This document shows positions 1 through 12,312 of a stretch of 64,000 nucleotides of DNA, one piece after another. Position 1 is the first letter of the stretch, and each line of letters opens with the position of its first letter. The translations under genes were made by a program, and so were the position numbers. Under the pieces are notes generated by a model. The model saw only the letters and a list, made by a program, of their open reading frames with translations, was not told the DNA's origin and searched no databases. The stretch comes from Narthecium ossifragum. Its lineage: Eukaryota > Streptophyta > Magnoliopsida > Dioscoreales > Nartheciaceae. The stretch is from the NCBI GenBank assembly GCA_963920575.1, contig CAWUCF010000033.1, positions 62,001-126,000 of the forward strand, given 5' to 3'.

Positions 1-3000
1 TCATCCCAGGCAGGCCTCTTCGAAGCTCCTGGCCACCGGATCGAGCAAGTCGAATCCCCGGATCCTCAGCCTCCAAAATAGCAAACTTTTACGTTTTACC
101 ATTTTTGCCTTTTCCTTCGCTTTTTAATACTAGGCCTTGCTAATTTTTTTTCTTATCTCTCATTTATTTTTTTGCTGAATATCATCCCAGGCAGGCCTCC
201 TCGAAGCCCCTGGCCACCGGATCGAGCACGTCGAATCCCCGGATCCTCAGCCTCCAAAATAGCAAGCTTTTTCCTTTTACCTATTTTGCCTTTTCCTTCA
301 CTTTTTAATACTAGGCCTTGCTAATTTTTTTTCTTATTTCTCATTCATTTTATTGCTGAATATCATCCCAGGCAGGGCTCCTCGAAGCCCCTGGCCACCG
401 GGTCGAGCACGTCGAATCCCCGGATCCTCAGCCTCCAAAATAGCAAGCTTTTACCTGTTACCCTTTTTGCCTTTTCCTTCACTTTTTAATACTAGGCCTT
501 GCTAATTTTTTTTCTTATTTCTCATTCATTTTTTTGCTGAATATCATCCCAGGCAGGCCTCCTCGAAGCCCCTGGCCACCGGATCGAGCACGTCGAATCC
601 CAGGATCCTCAGCCTCCAAAATAGCAAGCTTTTACCTTTTACCTTTTTTGCCTTTTCCTTCACTTTTTAATATTAGGCCTTGCTAATGTTTTTTCTTATT
701 TCTCATTCATTTTTTTGCCGAATATCATATCAGGCAGGACTCCTCGAAGCCCCTGGCCACCGGGTCGAGCACGTCGAATATCCGGATCCTTAGCTCAAAA
801 ATAGCAAGCTTTTACCTTTTACTTTTTTTGCCTTTTCCTTCACTTTTTAATACTGGGCATTGCTAATTTTTTTCTTATTTCTCATTCATTTTTTTGCTGA
901 ATACCAACCAAGATAGGCCTCCTCGATGCTCTTGGCGACCGAATCAGGCACGTCGAATCCTCAGATCCTCAACCTCCAAAATAGCAAACTTTTACTTTTT
1001 ACATTTTACCTTTTTTGCCATTTCCTTCACTTTTTGATACTAGGCCTTGCTAATTTTTTTCCCTTTTTCTGATTCATCTTTGTGCTAAATATCATCCCAG
1101 GCAGGCCTCCTCGAAGCCCCTGGCCACCGGATCGGACACGTCGAATCTCCGGATCCTCAGCCTACAAAATAGCAAGCTTTTACCTTTTACCTTTTTGCCT
1201 TTTCCTTCACTTTTTGATACTAGGCCTTGCTAATTTTTTTTCTTATTTCTCATTCATGTTTTTGCTGAATATCATCCCAGGCAGGCCTCCTCGAAGCCCC
1301 TGGCCACCGGATCGACCACGTCGAATCCCCGGGTCCTCAGCATCCAAAATAGCAAGCTTTTACCTTTTACCTTTCTTGCCTTTTCCTTCACTTTTTAATA
1401 CTAGGCCTTGCTAATTTTTTTTCTTATTTCTCATTCATTTTTTTGCTGAATATCATCCCAGGTATGCCTCTTCGAAGCTCTTGGCGACCGAATCGGGCAC
1501 GTCGAATCCTCAGATCCTCAGCCTCCAAAATAGCAAGCTTTTACCTTTTACCTTTTTTGCCTTTTCCTTCACATTTTGATACTAAGGCTTGCTAAGTTTT
1601 TTCCCTTTTTCTCATTCATTTTTTTGCTGAATATCAACCCAGGCAGACCTCCTCGAAGCCCCTGGCCACAGGATCCACCACGTCGAATCCCCTGATCCTC
1701 AGCCTCCAAAATAGCAAGCTTTTACCTTTTACCTTTTTTGCCTTTTCCTTCACTTTTTAATACTAGGCCTTGCTAATGTTTTTTCTTATTTCTCATTCAT
1801 TTTTTTGCTGAATATCATCCCAGGCAGGCCTCCTCGAAGCCCCTGGCCACGGGATCTAGCACGTCGAATCCCCGGATCCTTAGCCTCTAAAATAGCAAGC
1901 TTTTACCTTTTACCTTTTTAGCCTTTTCCTTCACTTTTTAATACTAGGCCTTGCTAATGTTTTTTCTTATTTCTCATTCATTTTTTTGCTGAATATCATC
2001 CCAGGCAGGCCTCCTCGAAGCCCCTGGCCACGGGATCTAGCACGTCGAATCCCCGGATCCTTAGCCTCTAAAATAGCAAGCTTTTACCTTTTACCTTTTT
2101 AGCCTTTTCCTTCACTTTTTAATACTAGGCCTTGCTAATTTTTTTTCTTATTTCTCATTCATTTTTTTGCTGAATATCATCCCAGGTATGCCTCTTCGAA
2201 GCTCTTGGCGACCGAATCGGGCACGTCGAATCCTCAGATCCTCAGCCTCCAAAATAGCAAGCTTTTACCTTTTACCTTTTTTGCCTTTTCCTTCACATTT
2301 TGATACTAAGCCTTGCTAAGTTTTTTCCCTTTTTCTCATTCATTTTTTTGCTGAATATCAACCCAGGCAGACCTCCTCGAAGCCCCTGGCCACAGGATCC
2401 ACCACGTCGAATCCCCTGATCCTCAGCCTCCAAAATAGCAAGCTTTTACCTTTTACCTTTTTTGCCTTTTCCTTCACTTTTTAATACTAGGCCTTGCTAA
2501 TTTTTTTTCTTATTTCTCATTCATTTTATTGCTGAATATCATCCCAGGCAGGGCTCCTCGAAGCCCCTGGCCACCGGGTCTAGCACGTCGAATCCCCGGA
2601 TCCTCAGCCTCCAAAATAGCAAGCTTTTACCTTTTACCTTTTTGCCTTTTCCTTCACTTTTTGATACTAGGCCTTGCTAATTTTTTTTCTTGTTTCTCAT
2701 TCAATTTTTTGCTGAATATCATCCCAGGCAGGCCTCTTCGAAGCTCCTGGCCACCGGATCGAGCAAGTCGAATCCCCGGATCCTCAGCCTCCAAAATAGC
2801 AAACTTTTACCTTTTACCTTTTTTGCCTTTTCCTTCACTTTTTAATACTAGGCCTTGCTAATTTTTTTTCTTATCTCTCATTCATTTTTTTGCTGAATAT
2901 CATCCCAGGCAGGCCTCCTCGAAGCCCCTGGCCACCGGATCGAGCACGTCGAATCCCCGGATCCTCAGCCTCCAAAATAGCAAGCTTTTTCCTTTTACCT

Positions 3001-3621
3001 TTTTTGCCTTTTCATTCACTTTTAAATACTAGGCCTTGCTAATATTTTTTCTTATTTCTCATTCATTTTTTTGCTGAATATCATCCCAGGCAGGCCTCCT
3101 CGAAGCCCCTGGCCACGGGATCGAGCACGTCGAATCCCCGGATCCTCAGCCTCCAAAATAGCAAGCTTTTACCTTTTACCTTTTTGCCTTTTCCTTCACT
3201 TTTTGATACTAGGCCTTGATAATTTTTTTTCTTGTTTCTCATTCAATTTTTTGCTGAATATCATCCCAGGCAGGCCTCTTCGAAGCTCCTGGCCACCGGA
3301 TTGAGCAAGTCGAATCCCCGGATCCTCAGCCTCCAAAATAGCAAACTTTTACCATTTACCTTTTTTGCCTTTTCCTTCACTTTTTAATACTAGGCCTTGC
3401 TAATTTTTTTTCTTATTTCTCATTCATTTTATTGCTGAATATCATCCCAGGCAGGGCTCCTCGAAGCCCCTGGCCACCGGGTCGAGCACGTCGAATCCCC
3501 GAATCCTCAGCCTCCAAAATAGCAAGCTTTTAGCTTTTACCTTTTTGCCTTTTCCTTTACTTTTTGATACTAGGCCTTGCTAATTTTTTTTCTTGTTTCT
3601 CATTCAATTTTTTGCTGAATA
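1..3621. repeat. Higher-order repeat copy 0 (expanded, 20 monomers)
   Basis: Position 1 is in phase with 3622. Bases 1 to ~1800 match the next copy at an offset of 3621, while ~2165-3621 match it at an offset of 2897. This copy is therefore 724 bp (four monomers) longer than the standard 16-monomer unit. The extra material lies at ~1441-2164: two monomers that normally occur once (GGTATGCCTCTTCGAAG type and CACAGGATCCACC type) occur twice, separated by two GGGATCTAGC monomers. The copy may start left of the window. Confidence 0.9.
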
Positions 3622-6518
3622 TCATCCCAGGCAGGCCTCTTCGAAGCTCCTGGCCACCGGATCGAGCAAGTCGAATCCCCGGATCCTCAGCCTCCAAAAT
3701 AGCAAACTTTTACGTTTTACCATTTTTGCCTTTTCCTTCGCTTTTTAATACTAGGCCTTGCTAATTTTTTTTCTTATCTCTCATTTATTTTTTTGCTGAA
3801 TATCATCCCAGGCAGGCCTCCTCGAAGCCCCTGGCCACCGGATCGAGCACGTCGAATCCCCGGATCCTCAGCCTCCAAAATAGCAAGCTTTTTCCTTTTA
3901 CCTTTTTTGCCTTTTCCTTCACTTTTTAATACTAGGCCTTGCTAATTTTTTTTCTTATTTCTCATTCATTTTATTGCTGAATATCATCCCAGGCAGGGCT
4001 CCTCGAAGCCCCTGGCCACCGGGTCGAGCACGTCGAATCCCCGGATCCTCAGCCTCCAAAATAGCAAGCTTTTACCTGTTACCCTTTTTGCCTTTTCCTT
4101 CACTTTTTAATACTAGGCCTTGCTAATTTTTTTTCTTATTTCTCATTCATTTTTTTGCTGAATATCATCCCAGGCAGGCCTCCTCGAAGCCCCTGGCCAC
4201 CGGATCGAGCACGTCGAATCCCAGGATCCTCAGCCTCCAAAATAGCAAGCTTTTACCTTTTACCTTTTTTGCCTTTTCCTTCACTTTTTAATATTAGGCC
4301 TTGCTAATGTTTTTTCTTATTTCTCATTCATTTTTTTGCCGAATATCATATCAGGCAGGACTCCTCGAAGCCCCTGGCCACCGGGTCGAGCACGTCGAAT
4401 ATCCGGATCCTTAGCTCAAAAATAGCAAGCTTTTACCTTTTACCTTTTTTGCCTTTTCCTTCACTTTTTAATACTGGGCATTGCTAATTTTTTTCTTATT
4501 TCTCATTCATTTTTTTGCTGAATACCAACCAAGATAGGCTTCCTCGATGCTCTTGGCGACCGAATCAGGCACGTCGAATCCTCAGATCCTAAACCTCCAA
4601 AATAGCAAACTTTTACTTTTTACATTTTACCTTTTTTGCCATTTCCTTCACTTTTTGATACTAGGCCTTGCTAATTTTTTTCCCTTTTTCTGATTCATCT
4701 TTGTGCTAAATATCATCCCAGGCAGGCCTCCTCGAAGCCCCTGGCCACCGGATCGGACACGTCGAATCTCCGGATCCTCAGCCTACAAAATAGCAAGCTT
4801 TTACCTTTTACCTTTTTGCCTTTTCCTTCACTTTTTGATACTAGGCCTTGCTAATTTTTTTTCTTATTTCTCATTCATGTTTTTGCTGAATATCATCCCA
4901 GGCAGGCCTCCTCGAAGCCCCTGGCCACCGGATCGACCACGTCGAATCCCCGGGTCCTCAGCATCCAAAATAGCAAGCTTTTACCTTTTACCTTTCTTGC
5001 CTTTTCCTTCACTTTTTAATACTAGGCCTTGCTAATTTTTTTTCTTATTTCTCATTCATTTTTTTGCTGAATATCATCCCAGGTATGCCTCTTCGAAGCT
5101 CTTGGCGACCGAATCGGGCACGTCGAATCCTCATATCCTCAGCCTCCAAAATAGCAAGCTTTTACCTTTTACCTTTTTTGCCTTTTCCTTCACATTTTGA
5201 TACTAAGCCTTGCTAAGTTTTTTCCCTTTTTCTCATTCATTTTTTTGCTGAATATCAAGCCAGGCAGACCTCCTCGAAGCCCCTGGCCACAGGATCCACC
5301 ACGTCGAATCCCCTGATCCTCAGCCTCCAAAATAGCAAGCTTTTACCTTTTACCTTTTTTGCCTTTTCCTTCACTTTTTAATACTAGGCCTTGCTAATTT
5401 TTTTTCTTATTTCTCATTCATTTTATTGCTGAATATCATCCCAGGCAGGGCTCCTCGAAGCCCCTGGCCACCGGGTCTAGCACGTCGAATCCCCGGATCC
5501 TCAGCCTCCAAAATAGCAAGCTTTTACCTTTTACCTTTTTGCCTTTTCCTTCACTTTTTGATACTAGGCCTTGCTAATTTTTTTTCTTGTTTCTCATTCA
5601 ATTTTTTGCTGAATATCATCCCAGGCAGGCCTCTTCGAAGCTCCTGGCCACCGGATCGAGCAAGTCGAATCCCCGGATCCTCAGCCTCCAAAATAGCAAA
5701 CTTTTACCTTTTACCTTTTTTGCCTTTTCCTTCACTTTTTAATACTAGGCCTTGCTAATTTTTTTTCTTATCTCTCATTCATTTTTTTGCTGAATATCAT
5801 CCCAGGCAGGCCTCCTCGAAGCCCCTGGCCACCGGATCGAGCACGTCGAATCCCCGGATCCTCAGCCTCCAAAATAGCAAGCTTTTTCCTTTTACCTTTT
5901 TTGCCTTTTCCTTCACTTTTAAATACTAGGCCTTGCTAATGTTTTTTCTTATTTCTCATTCATTTTTTTGCTGAATATCATCCCAGGCAGGCCTCCTCGA
6001 AGCCCCTGGCCACGGGATCGAGCACGTCGAATCCCCGGATCCTCAGCCTCCAAAATAGCAAGCTTTTACCTTTTACCTTTTTGCCTTTTCCTTCACTTTT
6101 TGATACTAGGCCTTGATAATTTTTTTTCTTGTTTCTCATTCAATTTTTTGCTGAATATCATCCCAGGCAGGCCTCTTCGAAGCTCCTGGCCACCGGATTG
6201 AGCAAGTCGAATCCCCGGATCCTCAGCCTCCAAAATAGCAAACTTTTACCATTTACCTTTTTTGCCTTTTCCTTCACTTTTTAATACTAGGCCTTGCTAA
6301 TTTTTTTTCTTATTTCTCATTCATTTTATTGCTGAATATCATCCCAGGCAGGGCTCCTCGAAGCCCCTGGCCACCGGGTCGAGCACGTCGAATCCCCGGA
6401 TCGTCAGCCTCCAAAATAGCAAGCTTTTAGCTTTTACCTTTTTGCCTTTTCCTTTACTTTTTGATACTAGGCCTTGCTAATTTTTTTTCTTGTTTCTCAT
6501 TCAATTTTTTGCTGAATA
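3622..6518. repeat. Higher-order repeat copy 1 (16 monomers, 2897 bp)
   Basis: One full 16-monomer unit. Order, internal indels (e.g. the monomer with GCCGAATATCATATCAGG and the long TTTTTACATTTTACC monomer) and diagnostic substitutions recur in the next copies at +2897. Private changes include a T at 5134 (CATATCC where others have CAGATCC) and a G at 5259. It shares GGCTTCCTCG near 4540 with copy 2 only. Confidence 0.95.
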
Positions 6519-9415
6519 TCATCCCAGGCAGGCCTCTTCGAAGCTCCTGGCCACCGGATCGAGCAAGTCGAATCCCCGGATCCTCAGCCTCCAAAATAGC
6601 AAACTTTTACGTTTTACCATTTTTGCCTTTTCCTTCGCTTTTTAATACTAGGCCTTGCTAATTTTTTTTCTTATCTCTCATTTATTTTTTTGCTGAATAT
6701 CATCCCAGGCAGGCCTCCTCGAAGCCCCTGGCCACCGGATCGAGCACGTCGAATCCCCGGATCCTCAGCCTCCAAAATAGCAAGCTTTTTCCTTTTACCT
6801 TTTTTGCCTTTTCCTTCACTTTTTAATACTAGGCCTTGCTAATTTTTTTTCTTATTTCTCATTCATTTTATTGCTGAATATCATCCCAGGCAGGGCTCCT
6901 CGAAGCCCCAGGCCACCGGGTCGAGCACGTCGAATCCCCGGATCCTCAGCCTCCAAAATAGCAAGCTTTTACCTGTTACCCTTTTTGCCTTTTCCTTCAC
7001 TTTTTAATACTAGGCCTTGCTAATTTTTTTTCTTATTTCTCATTCATTTTTTTGCTGAATATCATCCCAGGCAGGCCTCCTCGAAGCCCCTGGCCACCGG
7101 ATCGAGCACGTCGAATCCCAGGATCCTCAGCCTCCAAAATAGCAAGCTTTTACCTTTTACCTTTTTTGCCTTTTCCTTCACTTTTTAATATTAGGCCTTG
7201 CTAATGTTTTTTCTTATTTCTCATTCATTTTTTTGCCGAATATCATATCAGGCAGGACTCCTCGAAGCCCCTGGCCACCGGGTCGAGCACGTCGAATATC
7301 CGGATCCTTAGCTCAAAAATAGCAAGCTTTTACCTTTTACCTTTTTTGCCTTTTCCTTCACTTTTTAATACTGGGCATTGCTAATTTTTTTCTTATTTCT
7401 CATTCATTTTTTTGCTGAATACCAACCAAGATAGGCTTCCTCGATGCTCTTGGCGACCGAATCAGGCACGTCGAATCCTCAGATCCTAAACCTCCAAAAT
7501 AGCAAACTTTTACTTTTTACATTTTACCTTTTTTGCCATTTCCTTCACTTTTTGATACTAGGCCTTGCTAATTTTTTTCCCTTTTTCTGATTCATCTTTG
7601 TGCTAAATATCATCCCAGGCAGGCCTCCTCGAAGCCCCTGGCCACCGGATCGGACACGTCGAATCTCCGGATCCTCAGCCTACAAAATAGCAAGCTTTTA
7701 CCTTTTACCTTTTTGCCTTTTCCTTCACTTTTTGATACTAGGCCTTGCTAATTTTTTTTCTTATTTCTCATTCATGTTTTTGCTGAATATCATCCCAGGC
7801 AGGCCTCCTCGAAGCCCCTGGCCACCGGATCGACCACGTCGAATCCCCGGGTCCTCAGCATCCAAAATAGCAAGCTTTTACCTTTTACCTTTCTTGCCTT
7901 TTCCTTCACTTTTTAATACTAGGCCTTGCTAATTTTTTTTCTTATTTCTCATTCATTTTTTTGCTGAATATCATCCCAGGTATGCCTCTTCGAAGCTCTT
8001 GGCGACCGAATCGGGCACGTCGAATCCTCAGATCCTCAGCCTCCAAAATAGCAAGCTTTTACCTTTTACCTTTTTTGCCTTTTCCTTCACATTTTGATAC
8101 TAAGCCTTGCTAAGTTTTTTCCCTTTTTCTCATTCATTTTTTTGCTGAATATCAACCCAGGCAGACCTCCTCGAAGCCCCTGGCCACAGGATCCACCACG
8201 TCGAATCCCCTGATCCTCAGCCTCCAAAATAGCAACCTTTTACCTTTTACCTTTTTTGCCTTTTCCTTCACTTTTTAATACTAGGCCTTGCTAATTTTTT
8301 TTCTTATTTCTCATTCATTTTATTGCTGAATATCATCCCAGGCAGGGCTCCTCGAAGCCCCTGGCCACCGGGTCTAGCACGTCGAATCCCCGGATCCTCA
8401 GCCTCCAAAATAGCAAGCTTTTACCTTTTACCTTTTTGCCTTTTCCTTCACTTTTTGATACTAGGCCTTGCTAATTTTTTTTCTTGTTTCTCATTCAATT
8501 TTTTGCTGAATATCATCCCAGGCAGGCCTCTTCGAAGCTCCTGGCCACCGGATCGAGCAAGTCGAATCCCCGGATCCTCAGCCTCCAAAATAGCAAACTT
8601 TTACCTTTTACCTTTTTTGCCTTTTCCTTCACTTTTTAATACTAGGCCTTGCTAATTTTTTTTCTTATCTCTCATTCATTTTTTTGCTGAATATCATCCC
8701 AGGCAGGCCTCCTCGAAGCCCCTGGCCACCGGATCGAGCACGTCGAATCCCCGGATCCTCAGCCTCCAAAATAGCAAGCTTTTTCCTTTTACCTTTTTTG
8801 CCTTTTCCTTCACTTTTAAATACTAGGCCTTGCTAATGTTTTTTCTTATTTCTCATTCATTTTTTTGCTGAATATCATCCCAGGCAGGCCTCCTCGAAGC
8901 CCCTGGCCACGGGATCGAGCACGTCGAATCCCCGGATCCTCAGCCTCCAAAATAGCAAGCTTTTACCTTTTACCTTTTTGCCTTTTCCTTCACTTTTTGA
9001 TACTAGGCCTTGATAATTTTTTTTCTTGTTTCTCATTCAATTTTTTGCTGAATATCATCCCAGGCAGGCCTCTTCGAAGCTCCTGGCCACCGGATTGAGC
9101 AAGTCGAATCCCCGGATCCTCAGCCTCCAAAATAGCAAACTTTTACCATTTACCTTTTTTGCCTTTTCCTTCACTTTTTAATACTAGGCCTTGCTAATTT
9201 TTTTTCTTATTTCTCATTCATTTTATTGCTGAATATCATCCCAGGCAGGGCTCCTCGAAGCCCCTGGCCACCGGGTCGAGCACGTCGAATCCCCGGATCC
9301 TCAGCCTCCAAAATAGCAAGCTTTTAGCTTTTACCTTTTTGCCTTTTCCTTTACTTTTTGATACTAGGCCTTGCTAATTTTTTTTCTTGTTTCTCATTCA
9401 ATTTTTTGCTGAATA
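6519..9415. repeat. Higher-order repeat copy 2 (16 monomers, 2897 bp)
   Basis: Full unit in phase with copies 1 and 3. Private changes include CCCCAGGCC (A at 6910) and AGCAACC (C at 8236). It shares with copy 1 the GGCTTCCTCG variant near 7437 and, with copies 0 and 1, the CTGTTACCC variant near 6972. Confidence 0.95.
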
Positions 9416-12312
9416 TCATCCCAGGCAGGCCTCTTCGAAGCTCCTGGCCACCGGATCGAGCAAGTCGAATCCCCGGATCCTCAGCCTCCAAAATAGCAAA
9501 CTTTTACGTTTTACCATTTTTGCCTTTTCCTTCGCTTTTTAATACTAGGCCTTGCTAATTTTTTTTCTTATCTCTCATTTATTTTTTTGCTGAATATCAT
9601 CCCAGGCAGGCCTCCTCGAAGCCCCTGGCCACCGGATCGAGCACGTCGAATCCCCGGATCCTCAGCCTCCAAAATAGCAAGCTTTTTCCTTTTACCTTTT
9701 TTGCCTTTTCCTTCACTTTTTAATACTAGGCCTTGCTAATTTTTTTTCTTATTTCTCATTCATTTTATTGCTGAATATCATCCCAGGCAGGGCTCCTCGA
9801 AGCCCCTGGCCACCGGGTCGAGCACGTCGAATCCCCGGATCCTCAGCCTCCAAAATAGCAAGCTTTTACCTGTTACCTTTTTTGCCTTTTCCTTCACTTT
9901 TTAATACTAGGCCTTGCTAATTTTTTTTCTTATTTCTCATTCATTTTTTTGCTGAATATCATCCCAGGCAGGCCTCCTCGAAGCCCCTGGCCACCGGATC
10001 GAGCACGTCGAATCCCAGGATCCTCAGCCTCCAAAATAGCAAGCTTTTACCTTTTACCTTTTTTGCCTTTTCCTTCACTTTTTAATATTAGGCCTTGCTA
10101 ATGTTTTTTCTTATTTCTCATTCATTTTTTTGCCGAATATCATATCAGGCAGGACTCCTCGAAGCCCCTGGCCACCGGGTCGAGCACGTCGAATATCCGG
10201 ATCCTTAGCTCAAAAATAGCAAGCTTTTACCTTTTACCTTTTTTGCCTTTTCCTTCACTTTTTAATACTGGGCATTGCTAATTTTTTTCTTATTTCTCAT
10301 TCATTTTTTTGCTGAATACCAACCAAGATAGGCCTCCTCGATGCTCTTGGCGACCGAATCAGGCACGTCGAATCCTCAGATCCTCAACCTCCAAAATAGC
10401 AAACTTTTACTTTTTACATTTTACCTTTTTTGCCATTTCCTTCACTTTTTGATACTAGGCCTTGCTAATTTTTTTCCCTTTTTCTGATTCATCTTTGTGC
10501 TAAATATCATCCCAGGCAGGCCTCCTCGAAGCCCCTGGCCACCGGATCGGACACGTCGAATCTCCGGATCCTCAGCCTACAAAATAGCAAGCTTTTACCT
10601 TTTACCTTTTTGCCTTTTCCTTCACTTTTTGATACTAGGCCTTGCTAATTTTTTTTCTTATTTCTCATTCATGTTTTTGCTGAATATCATCCCAGGCAGG
10701 CCTCCTCGAAGCCCCTGGCCACCGGATCGACCACGTCGAATCCCCGGGTCCTCAGCATCCAAAATAGCAAGCTTTTACCTTTTACCTTTCTTGCCTTTTC
10801 CTTCACTTTTTAATACTAGGCCTTGCTAATTTTTTTTCTTATTTCTCATTCATTTTTTTGCTGAATATCATCCCAGGTATGCCTCTTCGAAGCTCTTGGC
10901 GACCGAATCGGGCACGTCGAATCCTCAGATCCTCAGCCTCCAAAATAGCAAGCTTTTACCTTTTACCTTTTTTGCCTTTTCCTTCACATTTTGATACTAA
11001 GCCTTGCTAAGTTTTTTCCCTTTTTCTCATTCATTTTTTTGCTGAATATCAACCCAGGCAGACCTCCTCGAAGCCCCTGGCCACAGGATCCACCACGTCG
11101 AATCCCCTGATCCTCAGCCTCCAAAATAGCAAGCTTTTACCTTTTACCTTTTTTGCGTTTTCCTTCACTTTTTAATACTAGGCCTTGCTAATTTTTTTTC
11201 TTATTTCTCATTCATTTTATTGCTGAATATCATCCCAGGCAGGGCTCCTCGAAGCCCCTGGCCACCGGGTCTAGCACGTCGAATCCCCGGATCCTCAGCC
11301 TCCAAAATAGCAAGCTTTTACCTTTTACCTTTTTGCCTTTTCCTTCACTTTTTGATACTAGGCCTTGCTAATTTTTTTTCTTGTTTCTCATTCAATTTTT
11401 TGCTGAATATCATCCCAGGCAGGCCTCTTCGAAGCTCCTGGCCACCGGATCGAGCAAGTCGAATCCCCGGATCCTCAGCCTCCAAAATAGCAAACTTTTA
11501 CCTTTTACCTTTTTTGCCTTTTCCTTCACTTTTTAATACTAGGCCTTGCTAATTTTTTTTCTTATCTCTCATTCATTTTTTTGCTGAATATCATCCCAGG
11601 CAGGCCTCCTCGAAGCCCCTGGCCACCGGATCGAGCACGTCGAATCCCCGGATCCTCAGCCTCCAAAATAGCAAGCTTTTTACTTTTACCTTTTTTGCCT
11701 TTTCCTTCACTTTTAAATACTAGGCCTTGCTAATGTTTTTTCTTATTTCTCATTCATTTTTTTGCTGAATATCATCCCAGGCAGGCCTCCTCGAAGCCCC
11801 TGGCCACGGGATCGAGCACGTCGAATCCCCGGATCCTCAGCCTCCAAAATAGCAAGCTTTTACCTTTTACCTTTTTGCCTTTTCCTTCACTTTTTGATAC
11901 TAGGCCTTGATAATTTTTTTTCTTGTTTCTCATTCAATTTTTTGCTGAATATCATCCCAGGCAGGCCTCTTCGAAGCTCCTGGCCACCGGATTGAGCAAG
12001 TCGAATCCCCGGATCCTCAGCCTCCAAAATAGCAAACTTTTACCATTTACCTTTTTTGCCTTTTCCTTCACTTTTTAATACTAGGCCTTGCTAATTTTTT
12101 TTCTTATTTCTCATTCATTTTATTGCTGAATATCATCCCAGGCAGGGCTCCTCGAAGCCCCTGGCCACCGGGTCGAGCACGTCGAATCCCCGGATCCTCA
12201 GCCTCCAAAATAGCAAGCTTTTAGCTTTTACCTTTTTGCCTTTTCCTTTACTTTTTGATACTAGGCCTTGCTAATTTTTTTTCTTGTTTCTCATTCAATT
12301 TTTTGCTGAATA
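9416..12312. repeat. Higher-order repeat copy 3 (16 monomers, 2897 bp)
   Basis: Full unit. It carries ACGTTTTACC near 9505 like copies 0-2, but CTGTTACCTT near 9869 like copies 4-5, so it sits at a switch point between variant groups. Private changes include GCGTTTTCC (G at 11157). Confidence 0.95.
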
